Positions 63,301 through 64,000 of a DNA stretch of 64,000 bases are shown here, piece after piece. Within the stretch, counting starts at the first letter, position 1. The number at the start of each line of letters is the position of its first letter. Source of the DNA: Sipunculus nudus (taxonomy: Eukaryota; Annelida; Sipuncula; Golfingiida; Sipunculidae); the NCBI GenBank assembly GCA_026874595.1, contig CM049317.1, positions 62,285,118 through 62,349,117 of the forward strand, read 5' to 3'. Under the pieces are notes generated by a model. The model had not been told where the DNA came from. It did not search any database and was given only the letters and a program-made list of their open reading frames with translations. The position numbers and the translations under genes are program-made.

Positions 63301-64000
63301 TTTGATCGAACGATATTGCCCTTACTTTTGATACTAATGTTCACTAACCGGGACTGCTGTGTAGCCAGGGGACCCGTCTGTCACCATATGGGTCATATCA
63401 GTGTGTTTTTTTAGGAAAATGCTGCATTTCTGTTGTGATTTTGCCGTAAGCAAAGAATAAGCAAAGCATCAGCAAAGTGTAAGCAAAGGGATTATGCCTT
63501 CATAATTGCTTTTTGGCACCATTTTCTGAAGAAATAATGTATTTTTGGGCTTTGTGGGGGTCTGATAATGTCAGAAATGGTGAAACACTGTAGGTAAATT
63601 CTGTTAAAATTAGAAAATGGGTCCCAGGAATCAATAAATGACTTTTTTAAAGTAGCAGAATTATACATTTGTGGTTTTGATTGAACGGTATTGCCCTTAC
63701 TTTTGATATTAATGTTCACTAACCGGGACTGCTGTGTAGCCAGGGGACCCGTCTGTTTCCGTATGGGTCATATCAGTGTGTATTTAGAGGAAAATGCTGC
63801 ATTTCTGTTGCGATTTTGCCGTAAGCAAAGAATAAGCAAAGCATCAGCAAAGTGTAAGCAAAGGGATTATGCCTTCATAATTGCTTTTTGGCACCATTTT
63901 CTGAAGAAATAATGTTTTTTAGGTATTGCGGGGGTCTAATAATGTCTGAAATGGTGAAACACTGTAGGTATATTGTGTTAAAATTGGAAAATGGGTCAAA
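60392..64000. repeat. Common module M, copy 6 (beta type, cut by window end)
   Basis: First 3,609 bp of a module M. Beta markers: C at 60,643, T at 61,908 and G at 63,100. The last bases of the window match 43,581-43,620, so the array continues beyond the window and a Vb-type module is predicted about 1.3 kb further on. Confidence 0.85.

Larger units (their letters stand above)
1..64000. repeat. Satellite DNA array of ~376-bp monomers with nested higher-order structure
   Basis: The window is filled end to end by one tandem repeat family with no unrelated sequence inside it. Using the start of the block TAGCCAGG as an anchor, the first copies fall at 141, 516, 892, 1268, 1645, 2021, 2396 and 2771, a spacing of 375-377 bp. 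About 169 such anchors fit in the window and every one I looked at is in the same orientation. A hand-built consensus is 376 bp with 135 G or C. Neighbouring monomers differ by scattered substitutions and 1-2 base indels, whereas monomers many kilobases apart can be identical. That is the signature of higher-order repeats homogenised by unequal exchange. Centromeric or pericentromeric heterochromatin in a eukaryote is the natural inference, but nothing here proves it and I do not recognise the family. Confidence 0.98.

Noticed and set aside
1-64000. CRISPR array
   Set aside because: The repeat unit is ~376 bp and the whole unit is repeated; there are no short identical repeats separated by unique spacers and no cas genes.
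1-64000. Tandem transposon or rDNA-type array
   Set aside because: I see no terminal inverted repeats, target duplications, transposase or reverse-transcriptase frames, and nothing resembling rRNA.
1-64000. Telomeric or simple-sequence repeat
   Set aside because: No TTAGGG-like or other short simple repeat runs; the shortest internal period I found is the local four-step 11-bp array.
1-64000. Naming the species or known satellite family
   Set aside because: I do not recognise the monomer. Base composition and unit length alone do not identify a source; a database search with the 376-bp consensus would decide.

Overview
The whole window is one uninterrupted, head-to-tail satellite DNA array. 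I see no protein-coding gene, RNA gene, transposon or CRISPR array. The repeat unit is about 376 bp and roughly 36% G+C (counted by hand on a consensus). Counting a near-invariant block (TAGCCAGGGGACCC) gives about 169 units, all in one orientation, with spacings of 374-379 bp in the stretch I measured unit by unit (1-10,760). Long, multi-level satellite arrays of this kind are typical of eukaryotic centromeric or other heterochromatic DNA. I do not recognise the family and cannot name the species. 376 bp is close to twice a common nucleosome repeat length.

The array is built in levels. (1) The ~376-bp monomer. (2) Modules of many distinguishable monomers: a common module M (13 monomers, 4,881 bp) alternates with one of two variable modules, Va (17 monomers plus a 94-bp partial duplication, 6,486 bp) or Vb (11 monomers, 4,132 bp). 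(3) M+Va (11,367 bp, called alpha here) and M+Vb (9,013 bp, called beta) alternate strictly, giving a dimeric super-unit of 20,380 bp (54 monomers + 94 bp). M copies carry diagnostic bases that follow this alpha/beta/alpha/beta alternation, so the super-unit is the actual unit of amplification.

Layout: 1-927 end of a Va; 928-11,543 alpha1, whose Va lacks two monomers (752 bp); 11,544-28,644 beta1, whose Vb carries an extra 8,088 bp of Va-like sequence; 28,645-40,011 alpha2; 40,012-49,024 beta2; 49,025-60,391 alpha3; 60,392-64,000 start of beta3, cut by the window end. The 20,380-bp copies starting at 28,645 and 49,025 looked the same in every stretch I compared by eye.

Inside the monomer there is recurrent fine structure. 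A GC-rich ~34-bp core is nearly invariant. Four AGCAAAG heptamers lie exactly 11 bp apart and run into a hairpin-forming dyad. A 17-bp element in a subset of monomers matches 8 of the 9 essential bases of the CENP-B box. A short dyad (ATCGAACGAT or ATTGAACAAT) keeps its symmetry through paired changes. The short open frames of about 63-78 codons recur only because the DNA recurs. 376 is not a multiple of 3, so no frame can continue from one monomer to the next.
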